The notes under the pieces were generated by a model. That model saw nothing but the letters and a program-made list of their open reading frames with translations. It was not told the DNA's origin and made no database searches. DNA of 64,000 nucleotides. It comes from an uncultured Bacteroides sp. (GTDB lineage Bacteria; Bacteroidota; Bacteroidia; Bacteroidales; Bacteroidaceae). Below, piece by piece: positions 45,776 through 54,273 of the stretch. The DNA is taken from assembly GCA_900766195.1 (NCBI GenBank), contig CAAFUN010000033.1:43614-107613 (forward strand). The letters run 5' to 3'. Position 1 is the stretch's first letter; each line of letters begins with the position of its first letter. The position numbers were made by a program, and so were the translations under genes.

Positions 45776-47647
45776 ATGGATAAACAAAAGAAGAAAATAA
45801 GTCCGTGGGCATGGATACCCACCCTATACTTTGCCGAAGGTCTACCTTATGTGGCAGTAATGACTATTTCCGTTATCATGTACAAGCGGTTGGGCATCTC
45901 CAACACAGATATTGCGCTATATACCGGCTGGCTTTATTTACCCTGGGTAATCAAACCTTTCTGGAGCCCATTTGTAGATCTTATTAAAACCAAGCGTTGG
46001 TGGACACTCACCATGCAATGGATTCTGGCAATAGCTTTGGCCTGCATTGCATTCTCCATCCCCACTCCTTTCTTCTTCCAACTCACCTTGGCCGTATTCT
46101 GGGTGGTGGGATTCACATCGGCAACACACGACATTGCCGCAGACGGTTTTTACATGCATGCGCTTACCGAGCATGAGCAATCGCTTTATGTGGGCATCCG
46201 CAGCACTTTCTATCGCGTGGCAACAGTAGCCGGACAAGGTTTATTAGTTATCATCGCCGGTTTAATAGAAACGGGGACAGGATTGGAGCCTGCCGTTCTG
46301 GAAGTGAAAGTATCACCCGCGTACACCAACACATTGAATCTACCTGCTTTCGATGAAACAGCAACAGATACTCAAAAGGAAGCACATTTTGTCTATACAA
46401 CTTCCACTGCAAAAGCTGGAATTACGCCGACCGCAAATGATTCTGTAGATGTAAAAAAACAGATTGCAACTTTGACCAGAGAAGTCAAAGAGTCAAACAT
46501 AACCAATGGTTTTGTTTCGGCAGAAGATGAAAAAGGTGGTAAGAACAGCAATCTCCAAGCTAAAAGTGAAAGCTCATTCACGAAATGGGTTCGCAATACT
46601 TTTGGAGAAAAGCGTGAGAATACATCAGACATCACAGACAATATTATTATTGTAGGTGTGCGTCTTTCCAAACAACCGGAGGCTGACGAAACCAAGATAT
46701 TGAATGTTACCTTCAAAGATGGTGACCAAAGTATCAAGCTGGAACAAAATGCTTTATCTACTCGTTTTGCATTCACTGCAAAGAACTGGGACAAGCCTGC
46801 ATACCTTCTATTTAAAATAGATCATAAAATAAAAACGGAAACCTCTGCTACTTTTACTGGTGCATCCGGTAATATCCCTTTTGCATGGATGATGGTTTTC
46901 ATTACTTTGTCTATATTTTTCTTGATCGTAAGCCTTTATCATAACTGGGTACTACCCAGACCAGTTACCGATCGCGCTTCAAAGGATGTAACAGCAAGCA
47001 ATATTATGAAAGAGTTTTTGGCTACCTTCAAGAGCTTCTTTACCAAGAAACAAGCTTTTGTCGCTATTCTTTTCATGCTGCTTTACCGGCTTCCCGAAGC
47101 CCAATTGGTAAAACTTATAAACCCCTTCTTGCTAGACCCAATAGATAAAGGAGGGTTGGGTTTAACTACGGGGCAAGTAGGATTTGTGTATGGCACAATA
47201 GGTATCATAGGACTGACCATAGGTGGAATTATAGGCGGTATAGTTGCAGCAAAAGGAGGGCTGAAAAAATGGTTATGGCCTATGGCATGGAGTATGTCAC
47301 TCACCTGCCTCACGTTTATCTACCTAAGCTATGCTCAAGACCATTCATTATTGACCGTCAATATATGCATTTTTATAGAGCAGTTTGGCTATGGATTCGG
47401 ATTTACGGCTTACATGCTTTATTTGATCTATTTTTCGGAAGGTGAGCACAAGACAGCTCACTATGCCATCTGCACAGGTTTCATGGCATTAGGAATGATG
47501 CTTCCAGGCATGTCTGCAGGATGGTTACAAGAAACAATAGGCTACCGCCATTTCTTTGTGTGGACTATCATCTGCTGTGCGGCAACAATTGCAGTGTGCG
47601 CATTTATTAAGATAGATCCTAATTTTGGGAAAAAGAAAGATAATTAA
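45776..47647 (+). CDS. ampG: AmpG-like MFS muropeptide permease with large periplasmic insert
   Basis: A protein of about 623 residues from the ATG at 45776, directly after the SpoIID stop. The N-terminus (WIPTLYFAEGLPYVAVMTISV) and FWSPFVDLIKTKRWW are typical of the AmpG branch of MFS, which imports GlcNAc-anhydroMurNAc peptides; a related Tannerella carrier imports MurNAc. Five membrane segments (to about residue 165) are followed by some 200 hydrophilic residues (168-366), then the remaining segments from residue 368. By MFS topology this insert is periplasmic. E. coli AmpG has no such domain. The C-terminal half includes FMLLYRLPEAQLVKL. The cargo is probably MurNAc-containing sugars or muropeptides. 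Confidence 0.87.
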   Translation: MDKQKKKISPWAWIPTLYFAEGLPYVAVMTISVIMYKRLGISNTDIALYTGWLYLPWVIKPFWSPFVDLIKTKRWWTLTMQWILAIALACIAFSIPTPFFFQLTLAVFWVVGFTSATHDIAADGFYMHALTEHEQSLYVGIRSTFYRVATVAGQGLLVIIAGLIETGTGLEPAVLEVKVSPAYTNTLNLPAFDETATDTQKEAHFVYTTSTAKAGITPTANDSVDVKKQIATLTREVKESNITNGFVSAEDEKGGKNSNLQAKSESSFTKWVRNTFGEKRENTSDITDNIIIVGVRLSKQPEADETKILNVTFKDGDQSIKLEQNALSTRFAFTAKNWDKPAYLLFKIDHKIKTETSATFTGASGNIPFAWMMVFITLSIFFLIVSLYHNWVLPRPVTDRASKDVTASNIMKEFLATFKSFFTKKQAFVAILFMLLYRLPEAQLVKLINPFLLDPIDKGGLGLTTGQVGFVYGTIGIIGLTIGGIIGGIVAAKGGLKKWLWPMAWSMSLTCLTFIYLSYAQDHSLLTVNICIFIEQFGYGFGFTAYMLYLIYFSEGEHKTAHYAICTGFMALGMMLPGMSAGWLQETIGYRHFFVWTIICCAATIAVCAFIKIDPNFGKKKDN

Positions 47648-47662
47648 TAAACAGTATAAAAT

Positions 47663-48910
47663 ATGAAAGCAACAATAAAAAAAGGTTTTATCCTTCTGTC
47701 TATTCTTTTCCTGTTTAATATAGCGTTGCAGGCGCAGAAAGTCAGAATCAAAACCGGTATAGAAGTCCTAAAAGAACAAAAGTTTAAATGTTTGGAAGGA
47801 AAACGAGTTGGGTTAATAACCAATCCTACAGGAGTGGATAACAATATGAAATCCACGATAGACATCCTGCATGAAGCGCCCAATGTAAATCTCGTAGCCC
47901 TCTTTGGCCCGGAACACGGAGTAAGAGGCGACGTTCATGCCGGAGATCATGTAACTGATATGAAAGATTCCACAACAGGACTGCCCGTTTATTCACTTTA
48001 CGGCAAGACACGTAAAGCCACTCCTGACATGCTGAAAGACATAGATGTATTGGTTTATGACATTCAGGATATTGGCTGTCGTTCTTATACTTACATCAGT
48101 ACGATGGGACTTGCAATGGAAGCTGCAGCAGAGAATGGAAAGGAGTTCATTGTATTGGATAGGCCTAATCCATTGGGAGGAATAAAAATAGAAGGAAATC
48201 TAACAGAGGATGAATGCATTTCTTTTGTCAGCCAATTCAAAATTCCATATCTTTACGGTCTGACTTGCGGAGAATTAGCAATGCTTTTAAACGGTGAAAA
48301 GATGTTGAAATCTCAATGCAACTTACATGTCGTAAAAATGAAGAAATGGAAAAGGGAAATGGATTATACCCAAACCGGTTTGCAGTGGGTACCTGCCTCA
48401 CCACACATACCTCATGCACACTCTGCCATATTTTATCCGGTTAGCGGGATTCTAGGAGAATTGGGCTACATGTCCATTGGTGTAGGCTATACCATCCCAT
48501 TCCAAATGTTTGCAGCTCCATGGATTGAAGCAAATGCCCTGACTCGTCACTTGAATGCAATAAACATCCCGGGAGTCGTTTTCAGACCAATCTATCTGAA
48601 ACCATTTTATTCGGTAGGCAAAGATCAACAGCTACAAGGCGTACAAGTTTATATCATGGATTACCAAAAGGCACCTTTGAGTGAGATACAATTTTTGGTT
48701 ATGCAAGAAGTAGCTACCCTTTATCCTGATCGTGCGGTATTTGAACACGCAGATAAAGACCGTTTCAACATGTTCGATAAAGTAAGTGGTTCCAAGCAGA
48801 TACGCGAGCTTTTCAGCAAACGGAACCGTTGGGAAGATGTACGGGGATACTGGTACAAGGATGTGGACAGTTTCCGTAAGCTATCAAAGAGATATTACTT
48901 ATACCATTAG
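47663..48910 (+). CDS. namZ: NamZ-like exo-beta-N-acetylmuramidase (DUF1343), second copy
   Basis: A 415-residue DUF1343 protein with a signal peptide ending ALQAQ (about residue 25). It has FGPEHGVRGDVHAGDH (E84, H85), YDIQDIGCRSYTY and LDRPNPLGG, all parallel to the first copy at 33.9 kb but with clearly diverged sequence elsewhere. It should release MurNAc from the non-reducing end of peptidoglycan fragments in the periplasm. It starts 15 bases after the AmpG-like permease stop, which fits production of the permease's cargo. A 161-base gap with a -7 element separates it from the next gene. Confidence 0.93.
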   Translation: MKATIKKGFILLSILFLFNIALQAQKVRIKTGIEVLKEQKFKCLEGKRVGLITNPTGVDNNMKSTIDILHEAPNVNLVALFGPEHGVRGDVHAGDHVTDMKDSTTGLPVYSLYGKTRKATPDMLKDIDVLVYDIQDIGCRSYTYISTMGLAMEAAAENGKEFIVLDRPNPLGGIKIEGNLTEDECISFVSQFKIPYLYGLTCGELAMLLNGEKMLKSQCNLHVVKMKKWKREMDYTQTGLQWVPASPHIPHAHSAIFYPVSGILGELGYMSIGVGYTIPFQMFAAPWIEANALTRHLNAINIPGVVFRPIYLKPFYSVGKDQQLQGVQVYIMDYQKAPLSEIQFLVMQEVATLYPDRAVFEHADKDRFNMFDKVSGSKQIRELFSKRNRWEDVRGYWYKDVDSFRKLSKRYYLYH

Positions 48911-48996
48911 TCCGCTCTAAAGTTTGGAACAGGAGTATCTATGGTCTTTAGATAGAAGTAGTTTGCTTTATACGATACCGTTGAGTTGCCTCCGTA

Positions 48997-49004
48997 TAAA
49001 TTTG
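48997..49004 (+). promoter_or_regulatory. Internal -7 promoter element before the D-lactate-dehydrogenase-like gene
   Basis: TAAATTTG is a perfect TAnnTTTG, 67 bases before the ATG at 49072, in the longest gap (161 bases) of the plus-strand series. No standard -33 partner. It could drive the cytoplasmic catabolic half separately. Confidence 0.45.
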
Positions 49005-49071
49005 GAGAAGAGGCAAATAAAAACAGAGAACACTCTCTAAGGAGAGAAAAGGAATAGAAAGGAAAAAAGAA

Positions 49072-51984
49072 ATGAGCAATCAAAAAGACTACAAGTCTTT
49101 TCTTCAGGAAGCAGTAAGCTTTATCCCGCAAGAAAGAATTTATACTGACGAGTTACGTCGCTTGGCATGGGGCACAGATGCCGGATTTTACCGGTTGATC
49201 CCTCAAATTGTTATTCGTTCGAATAACGAACAGGAAGTAGCTAGATTATTATATTTAGCAGATAAATATGAGTTACCGGTTACCTTCCGTGCAGCCGGGA
49301 CCAGTCTTTCCGGACAAGCCATTAGCGACTCTATATTGATTGTAGCAGGAAAGCACTGGGAAAAGTACAGTCTATCTTCTGATCATGAACAAATTACATT
49401 GCAACCGGGTATTATCGGGCAACGAGTTAATGAAATACTGGCACCCTACGGACGAAAGTTTGCTCCGGATCCGGCTTCGGTAAAATCAGCTATGATAGGG
49501 GGCATTGTGATGAATAATGCTTCAGGAATGAACTGTGGTACTCATGCCAATAGTGACAAAATGCTGCTATCCGCCCGTATTGTACTTGCCGACGGCACCG
49601 ATCTAGATACAGGAAGTGATGCTTCACGTTGTAAATTCAAAGAGACTCATCCCGAATTTCTGCAACGCATCATCCTGTTACGTGACCGCATCCGCAACAA
49701 TACTGCACTTACCGAACGTATTCATCATAAATATAGCATCAAGAATGTGACGGGATTAAATATACTTCCTTTCATCTGTTTCGACGACCCGTTTGACATC
49801 ATTACTCACCTAATGGTCGGTTCGGAAGGAACTCTTGCGTTTCTATCGGAAGTAACCATGCATACAGAACATGACTATCCCTGCAAAGCAAGTGCAATGC
49901 TTTATTTTACAACGATCAAAGACGCTTGTCACGCCGTGGTTCTAATGAAAGATATTGTTAACGAACAGGGTGAACGTATCGTGAAGGGAGCTGAATTACT
50001 TGACAGCAAATCATTGGCTTCCGTCAATGATCCTACCTATAATCGTTTTTGCTCTGAAAGAGAGGGGAACGGTGGACTGACTGCAGTACTTACGGAAACT
50101 AAAGCCGACACCAAAGAAGAGCTAGATAGAAACATTTCCGTTATAAGTGAAGCTTTAAAAGCGTTTTCCACTTATCTACCCGTACATTTTACCGACGATC
50201 CTCAGGAATACTCTCCTTACTGGGCCACACGGTCGGGTATTTTCCCATCTGTTGGAGGTACACGTCAGCCAGGGACAACTTGTCTCATTGAAGATGTAGC
50301 TTTCCACATAGAGAACTTACCGGAGGCCACAGCTGATTTGCAACAGTTGATAGCCCGTCATGGCTACGATGACGCCTGCATCTACGGACATGCTTTCGAG
50401 GGCAATTTTCATTTTATTCTCAATCAATCTTTCAGCACGGATGACGAAGTGAAACGATATGAAGCGCTTATGGACGACGTCATCAAGTTAGTAGTGGATA
50501 AATATGACGGCTCGCTGAAAGCAGAACATGGCACTGGACGCAACATGGCACCTTTCGTGAAATATGAGTGGGGCGAAGAGGCTTTCGAGATTATGAAAGC
50601 AGTGAAGCATTTATTTGATCCGAAGAACTTGTTGAATCCCGGAGTTATCTTTAATGATGACCCAGAGTGTCACATAAAAAATTTCAAGCCCTTGCCAAGA
50701 CTGCACATTGGCACTCACGACAATGAAACGGAAACATTTGCATCGATCATCAATCAGCAAGTGGACAAATGCATAGAGTGTGGCTTCTGTGAAATCAATT
50801 GTTTGTCTTGCGGATTTACCTTATCCTCTAGACAGCGCATTGTTATACAACGTGAAATATCCCGTTTAAAACAGAGCGGAGAGGATGCCAACCGTCTTGC
50901 TCTTTTAGAAAAACAATACAACTATCCCGGCAATCAGACTTGTGCCGGAGATGGATTGTGCTCCATGTCTTGTCCAATGAATATAAACACTGGCGATCTT
51001 ACGCATATTCTCCGGAAAGAGCAACTGCCTAAAGAGAGTACAGGATATAAAGTTGGGGAATTTGCAGCTAACCATTTCGCAGGATTGAAAGATGCATTAC
51101 GACCGGTACTTGCCGTGGCCGATTTCAGTCACTCCGTATTGGGCACAAAAACGATGAGTGTCATTACCAAAGGAATGCATAACACCTTTGGTATTCCTCA
51201 ATGGACACCCGCCATGCCAAAACCATATAAGATTGGTTATTGTCTTTATCACTCCCCTCTGACCGCTAATCACGATAATAAAGTAGTTTATTTCCCAAGT
51301 TGCATTAACCAGACTATGGGCACAGCTCGAAATTCTCCAGCAAAACGACCATTGGTAAATACAATGGTATCACTATTACAAAAAGGCGGTTATGAAATCA
51401 TTTTCCCTAAAAACATGGAGAAGCTGTGTTGCGGAACAATATGGGAAAGCAAAGGAATGCTTGATACTGCCGACCAAAAGGCCGCTGAGTTGGAAGCCGC
51501 GTTATGGGAAGCAAGTAAAGAAGGAAGATACCCTGTACTCTGCGACCAAAGTCCATGTTTGCACCGCATGCGCGAAACAATCAAAAAAATCAAGCTCTAC
51601 GAACCAGCTGAGTTTATCTATACTTTTCTACGTGATAAGTTGATATTCACTCAAGGATCCCAACCTGTAGCATTGCACATCACTTGCTCCATGCGTAAAA
51701 TGGGATTGGGAAACATCCTTGTGTCATTGGCTAAACTATGTTCCAATCAAGTTGTAATTCCTGAAGAAGTGGGATGTTGTGGATTTGCAGGAGATAAAGG
51801 ATTTACACATCCCGAACTAAATGCTTATGCATTGCGAAAGCTATCTCCTCAGATCGAGAAAGCAGGAGTGCGTATCGGTTATTCTAATAGTCGTACTTGC
51901 GAGATCGGACTGACTACAAACTCGGGCATACCCTATATTTCAATCGTATATCTGGTAGATCAATGTACAAAACCAATAAATTAA
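49072..51984 (+). CDS. FAD/Fe-S fusion oxidoreductase, probable D-lactate dehydrogenase
   Basis: A 970-residue fusion. An N-terminal FAD_binding_4 domain (FRAAGTSLSGQAI, GGIVMNNASGMNCG) and FAD-linked oxidase C-terminal domain (up to about residue 540, ending LFDPKNLLNPG) are followed by two 4Fe-4S motifs (C567/C570/C573/C577 and C624/C630/C634) and two CCG domains (CCG at 786-788 and 902-904), as in GlcD-GlpC type enzymes. Fusions of this kind oxidise D-lactate or 2-hydroxyglutarate and pass electrons to the quinone pool. Here MurQ, four genes downstream, releases D-lactate from MurNAc-6-P, so D-lactate is the likely substrate (inference from context). Confidence 0.87.
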   Translation: MSNQKDYKSFLQEAVSFIPQERIYTDELRRLAWGTDAGFYRLIPQIVIRSNNEQEVARLLYLADKYELPVTFRAAGTSLSGQAISDSILIVAGKHWEKYSLSSDHEQITLQPGIIGQRVNEILAPYGRKFAPDPASVKSAMIGGIVMNNASGMNCGTHANSDKMLLSARIVLADGTDLDTGSDASRCKFKETHPEFLQRIILLRDRIRNNTALTERIHHKYSIKNVTGLNILPFICFDDPFDIITHLMVGSEGTLAFLSEVTMHTEHDYPCKASAMLYFTTIKDACHAVVLMKDIVNEQGERIVKGAELLDSKSLASVNDPTYNRFCSEREGNGGLTAVLTETKADTKEELDRNISVISEALKAFSTYLPVHFTDDPQEYSPYWATRSGIFPSVGGTRQPGTTCLIEDVAFHIENLPEATADLQQLIARHGYDDACIYGHAFEGNFHFILNQSFSTDDEVKRYEALMDDVIKLVVDKYDGSLKAEHGTGRNMAPFVKYEWGEEAFEIMKAVKHLFDPKNLLNPGVIFNDDPECHIKNFKPLPRLHIGTHDNETETFASIINQQVDKCIECGFCEINCLSCGFTLSSRQRIVIQREISRLKQSGEDANRLALLEKQYNYPGNQTCAGDGLCSMSCPMNINTGDLTHILRKEQLPKESTGYKVGEFAANHFAGLKDALRPVLAVADFSHSVLGTKTMSVITKGMHNTFGIPQWTPAMPKPYKIGYCLYHSPLTANHDNKVVYFPSCINQTMGTARNSPAKRPLVNTMVSLLQKGGYEIIFPKNMEKLCCGTIWESKGMLDTADQKAAELEAALWEASKEGRYPVLCDQSPCLHRMRETIKKIKLYEPAEFIYTFLRDKLIFTQGSQPVALHITCSMRKMGLGNILVSLAKLCSNQVVIPEEVGCCGFAGDKGFTHPELNAYALRKLSPQIEKAGVRIGYSNSRTCEIGLTTNSGIPYISIVYLVDQCTKPIN

Positions 51985-52000
51985 CTAACACACTTGAGCC

Positions 52001-53263
52001 ATGAACAATCAAACCAAAGCAAAAAAGCGTTTGCTCGCCCTCGACATTCTCCGCGGTATTACTATCGCAGGTATGATTATGGTAAACAATCCCGGCAGTT
52101 GGGGACACATCTATGCCCCTCTGGAACATGCTGAATGGATCGGATTAACCCCCACTGATCTGGTATTCCCATTCTTCATGTTCATTATGGGTATCTCAAC
52201 GTACATCTCTTTAAAGAAGTACAACTTTGAGTTCAGTCCTAAAGCTATAAGAAAGATACTCAAACGTACTATTGTCATCTTCCTTATCGGAACAGCAATA
52301 GGTTGGTTTTCCAAGTTCTGCTATTATTGGACCTCACCCACCGAAGGAATTAGCTTTGGAGCACAATTATGGGAATCAGTGGCTACATTCGACCGGATCA
52401 GGATTCTGGGTGTTATGCAACGTCTAGCACTGTGCTACGGAGCAACAGCCATCATTGCACTTACCATGAAACACAAGCATATTCCCTATCTCATCGTTAC
52501 TTTACTTGTAGGATATTTTATCATACTAATCACCGGAAACGGATATGCTTACAACGAAACCAATGTACTCTCCATCGTAGACCGTGCCATACTGACCCTC
52601 CCCCACATGTATAAAGACAATGGCATCGATCCCGAAGGATTGTTAAGTACCATTCCGTCTATAGCCCATGTATTAATAGGGTTCTGTGTAGGAGGTCTTA
52701 TTCTGGGCGCCAAAGGAAAAACGAATATCGAAGGGACTCAACACAGTGCAGTGACAAGCAGTCAGGCCTCAGCAGGCAACACCACATCAAGTATAGATTC
52801 GCAACAGTCAACTCTAAACAACCAGTTAATCACCTTATTCCTGGTAGGTACAATATTGACATTCTCTGGCTTTTTGCTGAGTTATGGATGTCCCATCAGC
52901 AAGAAGATATGGTCGCCTACGTTTGTATTGACAACTTGCGGGTTAGCTTCAAGCTTCCTTGCTCTACTCATTTGGATTATTGATGTAAAAGGGTACAAGA
53001 AGTGGAGCTTGTTCTTTGAGACCTTTGGCATTAACCCGTTGTTCATGTATGTACTCGGCGGGGTTTTAGGTATCTTATTAGGTTCAATTCAGATACCTTA
53101 TGATAATGGCATGATAAGTATTCATGGCTTTGTATACTCAATACTTTTGGTTCCCCTATTCGGAGACACTTGCGGTTCCTTAGTTTATGCTTTACTATTC
53201 GTAGGGTTAAACTGGTGTATTGGCTATCAGTTGTACAAAAGGAAAATATATATCAAGATATAA
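52001..53263 (+). CDS. HGSNAT/DUF5009-family membrane acetyltransferase (NagX-like)
   Basis: A 420-residue inner-membrane protein with about 10-11 hydrophobic segments. The N-terminal RLLALDILRGITIAGMIMVN and PLEHAEWIGLTPTDLVFPFF (about residues 41-60) match heparan-alpha-glucosaminide N-acetyltransferase, including the His that accepts acetyl from cytoplasmic acetyl-CoA in the human enzyme. Related NagX proteins occur in bacterial GlcNAc operons. A low-complexity loop of about 35 residues (GTQHSAVTSSQASAG onwards, near residue 246) interrupts a hydrophilic loop. In this operon it could N-acetylate glucosamine-type ends of de-N-acetylated peptidoglycan; that is a hypothesis. It starts 16 bases after the preceding gene. 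Confidence 0.82.
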   Translation: MNNQTKAKKRLLALDILRGITIAGMIMVNNPGSWGHIYAPLEHAEWIGLTPTDLVFPFFMFIMGISTYISLKKYNFEFSPKAIRKILKRTIVIFLIGTAIGWFSKFCYYWTSPTEGISFGAQLWESVATFDRIRILGVMQRLALCYGATAIIALTMKHKHIPYLIVTLLVGYFIILITGNGYAYNETNVLSIVDRAILTLPHMYKDNGIDPEGLLSTIPSIAHVLIGFCVGGLILGAKGKTNIEGTQHSAVTSSQASAGNTTSSIDSQQSTLNNQLITLFLVGTILTFSGFLLSYGCPISKKIWSPTFVLTTCGLASSFLALLIWIIDVKGYKKWSLFFETFGINPLFMYVLGGVLGILLGSIQIPYDNGMISIHGFVYSILLVPLFGDTCGSLVYALLFVGLNWCIGYQLYKRKIYIKI

Positions 53264-53376
53264 AAAAGGAAAAAAAGATCAATTGCTACACCAAACGGCA
53301 TGTTGTATAAAACTTCTCTGTCATATAACATGCCGATAGAGATATGATGTATTAGTTTGTATTTAATTTATTATAG

Positions 53377-54216
53377 ATGATGATTTTAATAGCAGATAGC
53401 GGTTCTACAAAAACAGATTGGAGTGTTGTAGAAAAAGGGAAACTCCTTCAGCAAATATTTACGAAAGGAACTAATCCGTTCTTTCAGACAGAAGAGGAAA
53501 TCAGCAATGAAATTGAAAAGACTCTGCTGCCACAATTAGCAACCAACGCTTTTGACGCAGTCTACTTTTATGGTGCCGGATGTGGTTTCCCTGATAAAAT
53601 AGAAATGGTGCACCGTGCAGTTAGCGGACATCTTAGTATATCGGGAAGCATAGAAGTCAATACAGACATGCTCGCAGCTGCACGCGGATTATGCGGTCAT
53701 GAACCTGGGATAACCTGTATACTTGGCACGGGATCAAACTCCTGTTACTATGATGGCGAAAAGATTGTAGATAATGTTTCGCCATTAGGATTTATCCTAG
53801 GTGATGAAGGTAGTGGCGCTTGTTTGGGAAAGTTGCTGGTAGGTGATATTCTTAAAAATCAAATGACTCCAGAACTAAAAGAGAAGTTCCTTAAACAATT
53901 CAGCCTTACCGCTGGAGAGATTATTGATCGCGTATATCGGAAGCCTTTTCCTAACCGGTTCTTAGCAAGCCTTTCTCCATTCCTTGCACAGAATATTAAT
54001 GAACCTTGTGTGCATTCCTTGGTAGTGAACAGCTTCTTATCTTTCCTTAAGCGCAATGTGATGCAGTATGATTATCAGCACAATAAAGTGCACTTCATCG
54101 GTTCAGTTGCATTTTACTATCAGGATTTACTCACAGAAGCCTGCCAAATGGTCGGCATACAATTGGGAAATATCATAAAAAGTCCGATGGAGAATCTGAT
54201 CTCTTATCATGCTTAA
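53377..54216 (+). CDS. murK: MurK-like amino-sugar kinase (BadF/BadG family)
   Basis: A 279-residue ASKHA-fold kinase: ADSGSTKTDW at the N-terminus, FYGAGCGFP, ILGTGSNSC (about residues 112-120) and GFILGDEGSGA (about residues 137-147). It lies 57 bases upstream of murQ. MurQ needs MurNAc-6-phosphate, and MurK of Clostridium and Tannerella, of this family, makes it from MurNAc and ATP. It is an obvious paralogue of the kinase at 32.6-33.5 kb; one may prefer MurNAc and the other GlcNAc. Two adjacent ATGs (53377, 53380) are possible starts. Confidence 0.87.
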   Translation: MMILIADSGSTKTDWSVVEKGKLLQQIFTKGTNPFFQTEEEISNEIEKTLLPQLATNAFDAVYFYGAGCGFPDKIEMVHRAVSGHLSISGSIEVNTDMLAAARGLCGHEPGITCILGTGSNSCYYDGEKIVDNVSPLGFILGDEGSGACLGKLLVGDILKNQMTPELKEKFLKQFSLTAGEIIDRVYRKPFPNRFLASLSPFLAQNINEPCVHSLVVNSFLSFLKRNVMQYDYQHNKVHFIGSVAFYYQDLLTEACQMVGIQLGNIIKSPMENLISYHA

Positions 54217-54273
54217 ACAATGAACTAAGAAGATCATATTCAAAACATTATCAAATCATTAAGAGATATAGAA

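Noticed and set aside
49072..51984. FAD/Fe-S fusion considered as glycolate oxidase or 2-hydroxyglutarate dehydrogenase
   Set aside because: Sequence alone does not exclude these, but the link to MurQ makes D-lactate the better call; kept as an alternative only.
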